A DNA stretch of 64,000 nt. It comes from Dipteris shenzhenensis. Taxonomy: Eukaryota > Polypodiophyta > Polypodiopsida > Gleicheniales. The position numbers and the translations under genes were made by a program. The notes below the pieces were generated by a model that was not told where the DNA came from, ran no database searches, and saw only the letters and a list, made by a program, of their open reading frames with translations. The number at the start of each line of letters is the position of its first letter. Position 1 is the stretch's first letter. The stretch lies in assembly GCA_047967505.1 (NCBI GenBank), contig CM106539.1; one strand, given 5' to 3'. Below, piece after piece: positions 42,880-55,059 of this stretch.

Positions 42880-43690
42880 CAGTTAGTAAGGGCATGGGCT
42901 TTTGGAAGCCACTCGACGCGCTCCTTGGCTATCCCTCGCATCATGATCATGCATCAAATTAGATCCGAGAAAGCAACTATTTTGCGAAAGAAGATTGCAT
43001 TATGTTCTTTGATTGTACGAGGATTGTCACATCAAAACTTTAATTTGTGGCAATTTGTGGCACTATCCTTTCCACATATAAAGTTCATTTACTCACACTA
43101 GAATTTTGCACTCGGAGTGGTTAAAAACAAGGAAATATAAATCAAATATTGCTTTTTTCTAACTTAATAAATCAAATAAATAAAAAGAATTAAGAAAAAA
43201 CAATCACTATTTAATTTAAATATATAAGAAAAATTTAACAATTACATGTTCTGTCTTTTTGTTCCGTCTCCCATTTATTTCTCTCCTCCTTTTATTTTTT
43301 CCCCTCTATTGTCCTTTTCTATCTCATTCTTTTTTTTCTTTTTTGGGATTTAAAAAGTACATTCTTTAAAATATAATACGTACTTTTCGAAGTGACCATT
43401 TGATTGGCCAAATACCGCACGGTATATCTGCGAACTTATTGCACTATAAATAGAACTACGACATGGTATCCTAAACACTGCACAATAAATTAGTATGACG
43501 CATTGAATCCCACGTGTCACATTTGGGTTTTGTCTAGATAACACCCATTAACTCGATTTATGACGCGGTTATTTTGCATAAAAGTTATAAAGAGCCCCCT
43601 TCTTGATTTTTCGTCATTCGTTGCCAAAATCCTACGTCGCTATCATTTTCCCTCTTTACGTTTTGGTGAGTTTTTCACCTTTTCTTGCTC
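42880..43690. other. AT-rich intergenic stretch
   Basis: 43130-43400 is strongly AT-rich with T runs. No gene or repeat partner recognised. Confidence 0.4.
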
Positions 43691-43694
43691 TTTT

Positions 43695-43778
43695 TGCGTG
43701 TGTAAGTTGGGCTAGGTGATGGCCCGCTTCGACGAGTCAGAATGAGGTCGAAATCACCTCGCCCTAGTTGACTATAGG

Positions 43779-43845
<67 letters not shown>

Positions 43846-43923
43846 GCATGTTTGTGTATTAATTGGGTCAGGAGATGGCCCACTTCTGCTGATCGGAATC
43901 GTCTCGTCTTGTCTGATGTGTTC

Positions 43924-43961
<38 letters not shown>

Positions 43962-44215
43962 TGTTTGTGTGTCAGTCGGGCCAAGACATGGCCCGCTTTG
44001 ACTAGTCGAAATCACCTCACCTTGACGGATGTGTTCATTTGTGATAAATCAGATCGAAGCCGGGTGATGGCTCGCTTTCACCAATCAGAATCCCACCTCT
44101 TTGATCTAGTGATATAACATATTTTTTCATTTATTATTTATATATGTAGGTGTAAGTAGAGCCAGGTTTTATTTGGATGATGGCCCGCTTTTTTCGATCG
44201 GTTCGTCCCAATAAT
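43695..44215. repeat. Degenerate ~110 bp minisatellite with embedded (GA)n
   Basis: The motif gatggcccgctt (or a one-base variant) occurs at about 43719, 43874, 43986, 44066 and 44178. Each is followed by a gactagtcgaaat/gatcggaat-like block, and the first three also by cacctcrccttg and tgtgttca. Two units contain (GA)n runs (43783-43843 and 43927-43957) between gcatgtttgtgt blocks. Five decayed copies in all. Confidence 0.7.
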
Positions 44216-47056
44216 AACCTTCCCCAACCAGATATGTGATTGGCAAAGCTGATCTAGAGCATCTTGGTTATGTGATGCTCTTACATGTTTCCTAAACTAG
44301 CCTCTACCACTGTCATAGCTTGATACTAGATAGTGACTTTATGAAGATTTCTAATACATTAAAAATACTTCTCATTATCATAGTTGATTGTCTAGTGGGA
44401 TGCGGCTTAATTAACATTAACGTTGCATTATTTTAGAAACCAAAACGTCTTTAGTATTTTGTTATATGAAAATTATTTTGCATCATGATAGTCAATTGTG
44501 TTGCATATCATTTGAAAGTGGCTTAATTGACATTAGCATTGCATGTGTAATTCTTGTGTTTAATTTTAAAGTAGTTTTACCGCTTACATAATGATTGTTG
44601 CATGCCTTAGATCACTATGCGTCGATTTGTCATGGCAACACAAGAGATAGAGATAGCCCAGTTGAATGCTTATTGGGCAATTAGCAATTGAACATATGGT
44701 AGGATTGAGCGATGAAGATATTCAGGCCATTGCAACTTGAATTTGCGAGATCAAATGCAAGCCCGAGTATTTGAACATATTTACATGAATTGAAATAAGG
44801 TAGCATATGGTGTGATGCAATTTGTCATGGGTTGCAAGAAAGCTAGAGAAAAGATGCGAGATAGAAATGTTGATAAACCCAGTCAAGGTACAAGGAGGAT
44901 GTTGAAAGCCATGGAACCGACATACAATATCCAAATTGTAATGGAAGATACTTTTACAATGAATGCAGAGGGAGAGAAAACTCTAGGAAAAACGCATCCT
45001 CATTGAGTAGCTAGCGTTGGATTAGGCCAGGAGATACACCCATTCAAGTAGTGCCGTCAAAATGAGGAACTCGAGCTATGGTCTCAAAGATGCTGGGACC
45101 ATTTGAGGCAGCAACATCAGGTCATCTGAGTGACTACCAAGCTCATGTCTGATGTAGCCCATCTCAAGAGATAAATAATTTGATACTTTTCTTTACTAAA
45201 TTTTCATTGTCCATAGCTAAGGTATTTGGTTTTTCAAGAAAAGGCTATGGCATGAATGTGTTGTATGACATATGGAGAGGAGGAGATAGTGAGATTGTTG
45301 GAATTCTTCCTACTATGAGAGAGTAAAACAAAGAAGAATAGTGAGTTGAAATTCTTTGTGGTTCATGTTGAATATGTTATGGTTGATTTGAAATTTTGTG
45401 ATTGTCTATTGATTGTTGGAAGCTTTCCCATGCCTTAGTTGTGGACATGGACTCAAAAAGCATTTCATAATGCTAAATAGTTTATAGTGGTTAGTATCGT
45501 GATTCCAAATAGTTTATAGGTTATTTTTCTAATTCAAAAAGCATCTTACAAAGTGGAATTTGGAAATCAATTTTACAGCTTGCATTGACCTATTTCATGT
45601 CAGTTTGCACCCTATTGTCTGATGTGCTTGCGATACTTTTGTGTTTTTGGATGTTGCTTTTGTCTACTATATATGTGTTGCCTTTGTGTTTGACAAGTTA
45701 TTAATTTTTTGTGCTTCTCTGAAATCTATGGATGTATGATATTTTGAAGATTGTTTGACTAGACTACCAGAATGTGTGTATCGTTTTTAGAATCAAAATA
45801 CACAAATCTTGATTACACTCATTCTAATGGCAAGTGTTCAATGTTTTTATAATCTTTGGCATTGTTGTTAGTTCGTTTGTAGAAGTTAATAGCTACTTTT
45901 AGCTAGTAGATATATGCTACTTTCATTTACTAATAAATACCACTATCATTGGTTGCCACATGTATATTTTAGCAATTTCATGGGTTGTTGTATGTATGTT
46001 GATAGTCTTATGTCTCTTATGTACATTCTCATGGCATTAATAGGTGCCACATAAAATTTTAACCAATATATATTATCTTTAGGTGGAAAATAGGGGTGTG
46101 GATTAGCCCCCTTTGAATGGCAAGTTTTTAGTGAATTTCTCCTTCCTCTCACATCATGAATTAAATTTTGCATGAGCTAATAAAGGTTGCTCTTAGCTAA
46201 TGGGGAAGATATACTTTCAATTGCCAATGAATGGCCACTATTTTGTGCTAGATTTCTTTTATACTAGCATGATGGAAGAGTATACTTGGTACAAGACATA
46301 ACACTTTACTGTACAATAATTTACCTTCTTTTTAAAAAAATCATTTCATATGGTGTCAAGTTGGTTGCATATCTTTGAAAAATGCTAGCAATAAATTTTA
46401 GCATATTATACCTTTTAGCATGTCATCTCTCTCTCTCTCTCTCTCTTAGAGAGAGACATGTAAATCCTATAATGATTGTCCTTGTGGAGCTTAAGACTCC
46501 CTTTGGCATTTTTCAAATGTTTTTGGGATTAAATATGGCAGTTTAGGAATCATTAGGGGAGCTTTAAATCTGATATGGGACATTTATTTTGGGAAATACG
46601 AATGGTTGACTATGGATAATTTTGTTTGTCATCCGTGGCATGATTAGTGATAAGGATTACTAAAAGGTTTAATTGAGCGGACCTTAAACATTTGACTACA
46701 CGTTGACCTTATGTCATTGGTAGATGTCTAGAGATGTTTGACTGTACAAAAGGAACTTGTATGCTTGTATGGTTGCACTAAAACTTTCAACTATCATAGA
46801 AAGTGTAACATATTTCTAAGAATGTGGCAAGTACAAATGTAAGTCATTCAATTCCTTATGCTAGAAACCTACACTAGCATAACTAATAAGCCATGCCAAG
46901 CTACATACATTTCTCTATGGACTATCATGTTACTTAAATACAAGAGTATATTTTGATGTTGAAATATATTGAGTGAATGAAAATTTTGTAAGCATGATTA
47001 ACGATCATTTATAGGCAATTACACATAAAGTTAGGACAAAACCATAACAACAAAGT
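44216..47056. other. Intergenic region, no gene recognised
   Basis: Frames are under 76 codons with no known domain. 44610-45160 reads somewhat like decayed coding sequence but matches nothing I can name. A hairpin-forming (CT)10 with agagagaga lies at 46427-46456. Confidence 0.4.
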
Positions 47057-47181
47057 TTTTTTTGGGGCAGAAAAGTAGAGTGTCTTTATTGCTTTATAAC
47101 ATGTAATACATCGAAAAGATATCCCTTGGAATATTAGTTATGACTATAACAACACTTACATCATGAAATAACACAAAACTA

Positions 47182-49127
47182 TCAACTTCCAAATAGTTTA
47201 AGAGGGGCTTCTAAAAGATGAAAGGAGAAGCAAGAGCTTTCCTCTTTGGAGTTTGAAGCAGCAGTAGCAGTAGTATCTGTAGAGTGACCATGAGCAGCAA
47301 TAGTATCTGTAGAGGGAAAATGAGGAGTAGCAAGGCCCTGAGAAGGGTCAATAGACATAAAAGACAAGTCTCGCCCTAAAATAGGAAGTTCCACTACAAG
47401 ACCCTGGGTATGATTAAGAAGGGTAGAAGGGAACTGAGTAGAGAAGCCATCACAAGGGAACTGTATGTTGGATCTAGGAGAGGCAGCATGTGGCTGATCT
47501 ATTGAGTGCATAGCCAAGGAGGGGGATTTGTTGGAGAGCCTAACCATAGTAGAATGGAAGGGAGGGATAGCAGCAGCAACAACAACAAAAGTGGTAGGAT
47601 CTTTGCTTGAAGAGCCATCAATATGATGAGAGGCTAATCCTAGAGAAGAAGGTAAGGGAGCATCAGTTGCTGTAGCTTTCCTTTGTAGGAAGGGGGGTAA
47701 TTTGGCATGATCATCTAAAATGAAACAAGAACGTTTGTGTCTGGAGATACCTGAACTTAGTCTCTGGTGTTCAAGGTTGTATGCACTAATAAAGAAGTCA
47801 AGTCTTCTCTTTTCCTATCCCACCATGCAGCAAACATAGCATCAATACAAATATCTTTACGATTAAATTGAAAATTATTTCTAGAGACCTAGATGAACCA
47901 GAGAGCATGGGCCCTTATTAGAAACCAAGGCTCATGCCTTATTTTGCAAGTATCTCCTAGTAATATGGCTTTCCAGTTTATAGGTTCACCACACTCCATC
48001 TGAATGAACTTCCATACTTTTCTGGCATGAGGGCAAGCACACAGAGTTTAAGCATTTCATACATTTGCCATCACCTTTACCAATGCTGAGTCCTCTAGAA
48101 TTAGACCAAACTGCTTTGTGAAGAATTAACGAAGCAAGACAAGACATTTTCTCAGGCACATTCCTATTCCAAATTCTGTGAAATTTGAGATACCATTTGG
48201 ATCTGTCATCATCCATCTGTTGTTAAGGGTTCTAAAAAGATCCTCCATATCTACAATGGGAGTTGGAATAGGTAATAAAGAGGAGCACCCTACCCAACTG
48301 AACTCTTTGTGCATGCATAGTACTGAGCCTCCCTTCCAAATCACTTCATCTTTCCATAATTCAAGTCTTCCCATGATCAATCTATGATGTTGATTGGTTA
48401 AGGAGAACTCCCTTCTAATTTCAAGCCAAGATTTCCACTTGAAAAGCTCTTTATTCCAAAGCTGACAGACCTTTCTTGAATAAGATAGCTGCTACTGTAA
48501 ACTGCTCATCTTACAGAATGTCAGATCTAAATATTGAGGACACCCAAATAGAATCAATGGCCATAAATGTGCCTTTGCTAGAGAAAAGGAGGAAAGGTTT
48601 TATTTCTTCAAAAGCGCCCCAAATAGACTTCCATACGGGACTCCCCTTGGATTTACAGGGTTCAGGGTTAAAAAGAGCAGAGATCATTTTTGTAGTTTGG
48701 GGCCCTGTAGGGTCTAATATACCTCATATTTCTCAACAACAACTGTGCCCAATCCTCCTTTGGATAAAGTGCTGCTTTGATAATCCAAGTAGTAGAAAGC
48801 TTTTTAGTAGCAGAAGAAATATCTATCACCCCTAGTCCCCCTTCTTCTTTGGGTTTGATACAGTAGTCCCATCTCACTTTGGAAATTTTGTTAATACCTC
48901 CCCGTAAAATGATCTGCATAATCTGATGAATCTGTCTAGAACTGTTTTAGAAGGAGACCAACAAGAGAGATAAATGATAATAATGGGGTAGACTCCATAA
49001 GAACCATTTTTCTTCTAGCCAAGTTTGCTTGAAAGCTTCTCCATTTATACAGCTTCTTCTGAAATCTATCCATTACCCAGTCCCACCTCTGTTTCATTGT
49101 GACCTCAAAACCCATTGGAATTCCCAA
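47182..49127 (-). pseudogene. LINE ORF2 thumb, zf-RVT-like region and tail
   Basis: 49127-48936 (GIPMGFEVTMKQRWDWVMDR, FQKKLYKWRS) is the thumb region. 48919-48668 includes KVRWDYCIKPKEEGGLGVID, the widely kept W...C.PK..GGLG box. 48380-47800 holds zf-RVT-like remains (HALWFIWVSRNN-type and AWWDRKR). 47547-47182 is a serine/proline-rich frame ending ALKLFGS that I cannot identify and that may be a C-terminal extension. Several frame breaks. Confidence 0.65.
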
Positions 49128-49184
49128 AAGTCTGGAAACTATCCCTTTTTGAAATTTAAGGCATCCTAACTGTTCAAGAACACC

Positions 49185-50421
49185 CTATTCCTTGCAACTG
49201 AGAGTGTCATACCATGTTTTGGAGTGGTTGATAGAAGATCCTAAGGCTTGACAAAAAACTTCAAGATAGTCCATTACACATCTAACATCCTGATTAGTGT
49301 TTCTAGGAGTGAAAGTGGTGTCATCAGCAAACTGTTGGCATACCAATTGTTTACCACCATTAATCAGCTCTATGCCTTTCAGACTTCCCTCTTGTACTTG
49401 ACTTCTAAGAAGCCAATCTAGAGAGTCTGCAGCTATAGCAAAAAGAAGAGGAGCTAAAGTGTTGCCTTGTCTGATTGATCTCTTAAGAAAAAAGGGGTCA
49501 CTCATCATACCATTGGCATTGACCTTAGCTGTAGCATTAGTGAGCAGAAGTTTTACACTTGACACAAAAGAGGGTCCCATTCCCATGTCCTGCAATGATT
49601 GAGTTATAAAGTCCCATTCCAGCTTGTCATAAGCCTTGTCTTCAAGAAGGTGACATCCCTTGATAAAGCCCTTTTGCTCTGATAGAATCCAATCTTTCAT
49701 TTTGCCTTGAATCCTTAGAGCTAAGACTTTGGCAAATATTTTGTAATTGCAGTTTAACATTGTTAGAGGTCTCCAATTTTTTTATCTCATCTTTAGGGCT
49801 CTCATTAGGGATCAGTTTGATAATGCCACCATTAATGTGAAGGGGAAGAAAACCTTTCACTGAACTTTCTTGCTATAATAGTAATAAATATGGGCCAACT
49901 AGTTCCCAAAAAACTTTGTAGAACTCAATGGGTAACCCATCTTCCCCTAGTGTCTTACCATCTGCCATGACTGCCACAGCTTCTTTCAACTCCTCCGAAC
50001 GGAAGGGTCTCTCTAAGTAGGGTAGGTCAAAAGTTTTAACAGCCTTCTCCCTTATAATTTGACAAAGCTGTCTTGCTCTTTGAGTGTCATCATTAAGGGG
50101 ACAAGTGCTGGAGAGTAGTTCATGAACATGATGTTGGATGTATTTAATATTCTCCTCAGGGTTATTTAAGTGGGAGCCATTTGGTCTTTTAAGGAGGGGA
50201 ATCTCCTCTTGACACCTTTTTCTTTTGATTATTCTGAAAGTTTCTTTAGTGGGTCTATCAATCTTGACAACCCACCAATCTCTATAATAAACTTTGGAGT
50301 CATTTAACCTGATCTGTTCTTGTTTTCTGAGCTCTTTTTTTGCCTTATTCAGATCTGCATGGGCCTCCTCATCACTAGCTCTGGCTTTTTGTTCTAAAAT
50401 ACTGATATTATCTTGATGCAA
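49185..50421 (-). pseudogene. LINE ORF2 reverse transcriptase
   Basis: 50421-49873 is the region before the palm (AVMADGKTLGEDGLPIEFYK, the D.GLP.EFYK box). 49860-49642 gives HINGGIIKLIPNE, the I..IPK box. 49760-49185 gives the palm with KMKDWILSEQKGFIKGCHLL, RSIRQGNTLAPLLFAIAADS and QQFADDTTF, the catalytic FADD intact. A frame change at about 49700 and a stop at 49870 break it. The RT primes from the nicked target DNA. Typical of plant L1-clade elements. Confidence 0.8.
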
Positions 50422-50477
50422 TCCATTCTTTGAGATCTAATATGTGCCCTTTTCTTTCTAGCTGCTCTTAGAATGTT

Positions 50478-51030
50478 TTAAGTATCCTTGATAGCAAGTT
50501 CCCAAGCATCTAAGGCTGAGGTGTGCTTAGAGAAAGCACTATGCCAAGCCTTATTTATTAGAGTTTGCACACTCTTCAAGTGGAAGAGTTTAGGGTTAGC
50601 TTTAAACCAGGAGGGACTTCTCTCACTAGAGCCAAAATCACACCTCAACAAAACAGGTTTGTGATCTGACAAGCTTAAAGAGGAGTATGTTACCACTCTC
50701 AAAGATAGATGATTGTTTAATAAACTTTGGGAAACATAAAACTTGTCTAATCTAGCCTCCCTTCTCTTATCTCCAACCTGACTGTTGCACTAAATAAAAT
50801 CCATGCTTGTGCTCACATCAATCAGCTACTAGTGTTCTTTGCACTCTTCCCATGAAAGCAGTTCAAATCCTCTGATGCATGTGCCCTTTTCCATCCATAT
50901 GTTTGATTTTTTCTCTACCATGTTGAAATCTCCCATTAGAATGCAGTTGACATCTACACACTATAGAGATTCCCAGAAAGCCCTCCTTTCTGAAGCTGAA
51001 TTAGGAGCATAAAGGGAGATAACTAATGGT
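50478..51030 (-). pseudogene. LINE ORF2 endonuclease, C-terminal part
   Basis: Pieces on the minus strand: ISLYAPNSASERRAFWESL, CILMGDFNMVEKKS (the GDFN box), EARLDKFYVS and LSLSDHKPVLLRC (the SDH catalytic box). These are the last motifs of the apurinic-type endonuclease. Stops at two or more sites. The N-terminal motifs are lost with the 5' truncation near 51040. Confidence 0.75.
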
Positions 51031-51040
51031 AAGGATTGGA

Positions 51041-52739
51041 GTTAGTGCGAGGATACCGATTGAGGTGTCACACAGCGCATCTTATACGGCCATGGTCCAG
51101 TTTTGTATTTGCCCAAAGAGGCTATGTAATGTAAATCCCTATTTTTGGAAGAGAGGGATAATTTTGGCTCCTTAAGCTTTATTGAAATATTATCAATGCC
51201 CTAAATGAGGAAATGTGAGCCACTCATCTAGGGGGGTAGATTGTACCCATACTACTTGTTGTCATCTTGTGGATTCTATTTTATCTCCAATTGATTGAGT
51301 GGTGTTTTTGTATTGGAGAGTACCTTTTGGTTTTCATTATGAAACCCTTTCGAGTGAGCAGTGCTTGTAAATTCTTATCGCAGGACAAAAAAACAATGCT
51401 ATTCTTGTGCCTAGAGAGTAGCATTCGTGGCGTGAAAGTGTTTGGAAGTGGGATATAAAAGGAATCATGAAATCAAGGTATAAATGTAATGAATGAAAGG
51501 ATTTACCTTGTGATTAGGAAGAAACTAAGAGTAAACTTATTTCGATGAAGATTACATAGGAAGAAACAAGGGAAAATCTAGGATATGGTTGAATGGTTAA
51601 ATTTATATTGCCTTTGTCTTAGACTTGAGCTATCTTAATGGATATATTCTGTGGTTAAAAGTTATTTTATACTTGCATTGAATTCAATGGATATATGCAT
51701 TGGAATTGCTTTCTACACACAAGCTAGCTAAAATATCATCTTGTTGTTCAAGGCTACCATAACATTATTGGAATATTACCAAACCAGATTGTGTAGTAGA
51801 TATTTCATTGTAATGCGTCACCCCCTACTCTTGTGTGCCATTAGAAATCTAGTGTATTTGCTTCCAAAAGTTCATAAGGACCATGAACATATTAATCTAA
51901 TTGAATACAGATGCAAATTTACATCACAAATTTGATGAATAGCTTGATTGGACCTACGTTTTAAGGAAATCAACCATGGAATGCATTCAATGAAATATTC
52001 CATGAGATGCTTTGTGGGCCATTACAACCTTCCATTGATTTAAGATGGCTTCTCAGTTGCGCTCAGGTACGCAAATCTATAGCTTCTAGGAGCAAGGTCA
52101 CGATTCGAGCACTGGTGTGCCACACTTTGCCGATTGGCTCTCCAAGCCATTTTCACCTCTAGATGGAGGTTTTCTCTAAGTGCAGGGTATGCAGAACCAG
52201 GCAGACAGAGGATGTACAATAGTAGTTGGTTACCGATTCTTCCTACAAGTGTATCGTGTGAACAAAACGTTTCCCCTTAGAAGCTCCTCGATTAGCGTGC
52301 AGTGCATAGTTGATGTGGAGACCATTCTCGCATTTTTTGTTTACGTATGGAGTGGACCTAAGTGGCATGGCTTACTTGGAGACGAAGGTCAGGATTGTGG
52401 CATGAAAGATATATATTGGTTAGATAGCATTTGACTTATACGGTAGAATTAATTGGCTTAGTTTATAACATGTTGATTTTTGATTAATTATTGTTTTGAT
52501 GGAGTCCTAACTTGTTGTTTATCTTTTTGGAGAGAGAGACACGTAGTGAAATTTTGCAGAACTTGTGTGACAGCCTACAAGGCCGCTTAGGAGGAGGCGG
52601 CGGCGGCTGCTACTCTTCATGGGAACGGCCGTGTGCTTGCTCATGCTTGTCAGCTCGTGCCTTTGACTGAGCTCAGTGCTTGGCGTTGCCGCCTTCAACG
52701 TTACGATGTAGCTATGAATCATGATTGATGTAATACGAC
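51041..52739. other. Intergenic region, no gene recognised
   Basis: No domain seen in the short frames. A GC-rich island at 52560-52700 (gcggcggcggctgctac) stands out from the surroundings but has no identifiable reading. Confidence 0.4.
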
Positions 52740-52921
52740 AGAGACAGAGAGAGAGAGAGAGAGAGAGAACGATTGAAGCTTTCTACTTCGTAGCGCACGC
52801 CACCACGCCATCACGCCACATGTGAGAGAGAGAGAGAGGATGCGAGTGAACTCAATTTGACGATGCGAAAGAGGTTGACTGGGGGGGTAGAAAGCAAGGA
52901 TGGCGACGTGAATTGTTTGGC

Positions 52922-52956
<35 letters not shown>

Positions 52957-53110
52957 GGAGGAAAGAGCGGGAGAAATGAGATGCGCGAGTGGAGTAGGAG
53001 AGGACGGAGGGACTGGGGAGGAAGAGACACGAGAAGAGGAGAGTCATTGCTGTAGCGAGAAAGGCCCTGTACGAGACTCATTCCTGTGAGAGAGAGAGAA
53101 GAGAGAGAGG
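52740..53110. repeat. Cluster of (GA)n tracts upstream of the RIN4-like gene
   Basis: GA runs at 52743-52768, 52823-52838, 52923-52952 and 53088-53110, the last followed by a G10 run. They lie 400-770 bp before the start codon of the RIN4-like gene and may serve as GAGA-type promoter elements; that is conjecture. Confidence 0.75.
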
Positions 53111-53513
53111 GGGGGGGGGGATTCTTGTTGTGTCCGCTAGCAGACGAAGCATAGCCCCACACGCATTTACTCCCTCGCAGCACAGCTCAGCTCTCCCTCG
53201 CCATCCCCTTACCCATCTTCATGGCGGCTCATTCCATCCCCTTCGTTCGTCTGAGTCAAACCTCGTCGGTCTCCACATATCTTTGCCTTGCTTTCCTCCT
53301 CTCTGGCATCCGCCTCATTGCTCCATAGAATCCATCTGGCAAGCTACCCCGCTCTTTTCCCTCGTTGTAGCTCGCAACTTCCCGCTGCCTGTCGTGGCAG
53401 GCAGTGCTCTGTGCCCAACGTGTCTGCGGATCCAGGGACTCTCTTTCTTTGCGAGCCTAACCAAGGAGCGGATTTCCTCGCACTTCTCTTAAAGTAAAAA
53501 AGCTGTTCCACCG
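53111..53513 (+). promoter_or_regulatory. Probable 5' UTR / core promoter of the RIN4-like gene
   Basis: GC-rich, CT-rich stretch (ctctccctcgccatcccctt) directly before the start codon and clearly different from the AT-rich surroundings. Upstream ATGs (for example 53221) open short frames, so translation may be affected. The transcription start cannot be placed by eye. Confidence 0.4.
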
Positions 53514-54772
53514 ATGACGGTATGCACCTATACTTTGTTTCAACGCCCTGCCCTAAATACAACGTTTATGTTGATTTTACGGAGACTCCCGCCTCGATAT
53601 CTCTTTCACTGGGATCGCACTCTGGATTACGATCTTGAGTTGTAGTTTAGAAACTTTTTGTTTGAAGACTAGCAACGGGAATTGAGAAGAGGAAGACATA
53701 CATTTGAATATGGATGGAATCGCCTTTCTCCTCTTGCTAAGATCGTTTAGGCGACGCTTGCCTTGAGCATCATGACTTGGATCTGGACCAAATGGTGAGT
53801 CTCCATGTCTTGTAGCATAGCCAACGCTGCTGTCATGGGCCACTTAAATCCCTGCTTACGCTTAAACTTCAGACTTTTTACATGCGTTCGAAAACATCTT
53901 TACGAGTATCGACTTCTAGTTGCCATGCATCTCCGATCTGAACGTCAACGCGTTGATGCTGGCCATCAGCGTGCCTACGCTTTTGCTTGACTGGGATCGG
54001 CAGGGTGTACTCATTACGCATATACATAGTGCTTTCTGGCCTCCCGTGAAAGCAAATTTATGATGCTTGTAGCATGCGCATCTGAGTTTTATATATCACA
54101 AGGCTGGGAAAAATCGCGCCGACTTCTTGATTTTTTCCCAAAGTGGAATAATGAAATAATTGTAGTTATAGTTTTATAATTGTATTCCTTCTGGAATTGA
54201 TGCAGCAACGTCCAACTCATGTTCCAAAGTTTGGGAACTGGGATGCCAATGATCATGTTCCTTTCACAGTAGTTTTTGAGAATGCACGGGCTGGTAAAGG
54301 TGGTGGTGGTAAGATGATCAATCCCAATGACCCTTCTGAAAATCCCGCAGCATTTGGTTTGAGAAGTGACGAGCTGCCTCCTCAATCTCGAGATGAAAGA
54401 AGGGGCAATAAAGAAGAAGATGGGCAGAATGCAGGCCTTCCTACTCGAAGGCCCTCCGGAGATGCACAGGGATATCGTCGGCCAGGCGGCAATGGAGGGC
54501 AATCGAGAACAAATGCAGATGGATCCAGACGAGGTTCAGCAGTGGGTGGTGTCAGAGACAATGGTGCAACAGGGACTGGACTTGGGGAAAACCAAGGAGC
54601 TGATCAGTCTCCTAACCATCAGGCAGCATATCAAGGTCGACTTGGCAACAGGCCAGCATCAGCTTCTCCTGCGTGGGAAAGGAAAGTCCCTCCTGAAGGA
54701 GGGACCATGTTTGCGCCAGCTACTCCAGGGAAATCTCGTCTCCGGCCAGGATCAACACGAGGAGATGAAACA
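53514..54772 (+). CDS. RIN4/NOI-family protein, 3' end not found
   Basis: RIN4-type proteins are plasma-membrane-linked, mostly disordered scaffolds that regulate immune signalling and are targeted by bacterial effectors. Coding exon 1 is only ATG ACG (53514-53519) before gtatgc. A 686 bp intron ends tgatgcag at 54205. Exon 2 (54206-54772, 189 codons) reads QRPTHVPKFGNWDANDHVPF, then TVVFENARAGKGGGGKMINP and NDPSENPAAF. This is the N-terminal NOI domain with its PKFGNW and NPNDP signature. A disordered, G/R/Q-rich middle follows, then SPAWERKVPPEGG and TPGKSRLRPGSTRGDET as in the family linker. The exon ends ACA|gtaagt. The second NOI domain (PKFGxWD) and a Cys-rich acylated tail should follow, but I found no such exon before 64000. 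Confidence 0.85.
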
Positions 54773-55059
54773 GTAAGTTTACATATTAAAATTCCATGTT
54801 TGTAGCTGCTGCTTGAAGTTGTCTGAAGTACATATTACAGAATTTGAAATGCTTTGACATACAGTCTGCATTAGTCGTTATCATATGTGGTTATCTTTTG
54901 GTCTTTAATCAATGCTGTTCAGGAATGTAGAAAAGGGGTAGGGAACAGATTGGAGAAAGGGGGATTGAGAAGAGGAATGGAGAGAAGGAAGGAGAAGGGG
55001 TTGGGGGGGGAGAGAGAGAGAGAGAGAGAGAGATTGGGGAAGAGAGAGAGTGTAGGCTG
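54773..55059 (+). other. RIN4-like gene intron start and GA-rich tract
   Basis: Begins with the donor gtaagttt. 54930-55060 is purine-rich with a (GA)n run at 55010-55033. No exon seen. Confidence 0.45.

Larger units (their letters stand above)
47057..51040 (-). mobile_element. 5'-truncated L1-like LINE, minus strand
   Basis: The low-coordinate end is a T8 run (47057-47064), the poly(A) tail of a minus-strand element, preceded on that strand by CAATAAAGACACTC. Going upstream come the C-terminal tail, a zf-RVT-like region, thumb, RT palm, and endonuclease to about 51040, all in ORF2 order. The coding is split by several stops and frame changes. ORF1 and the first part of the endonuclease are missing, as is usual for LINE insertions. 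No convincing target duplication was found at the other end. Confidence 0.8.

Noticed and set aside
54366-54776. 136-codon frame overlapping RIN4-like exon 2
   Set aside because: Shadow of the real exon in another frame; the NOI signature and splice sites support the frame chosen.
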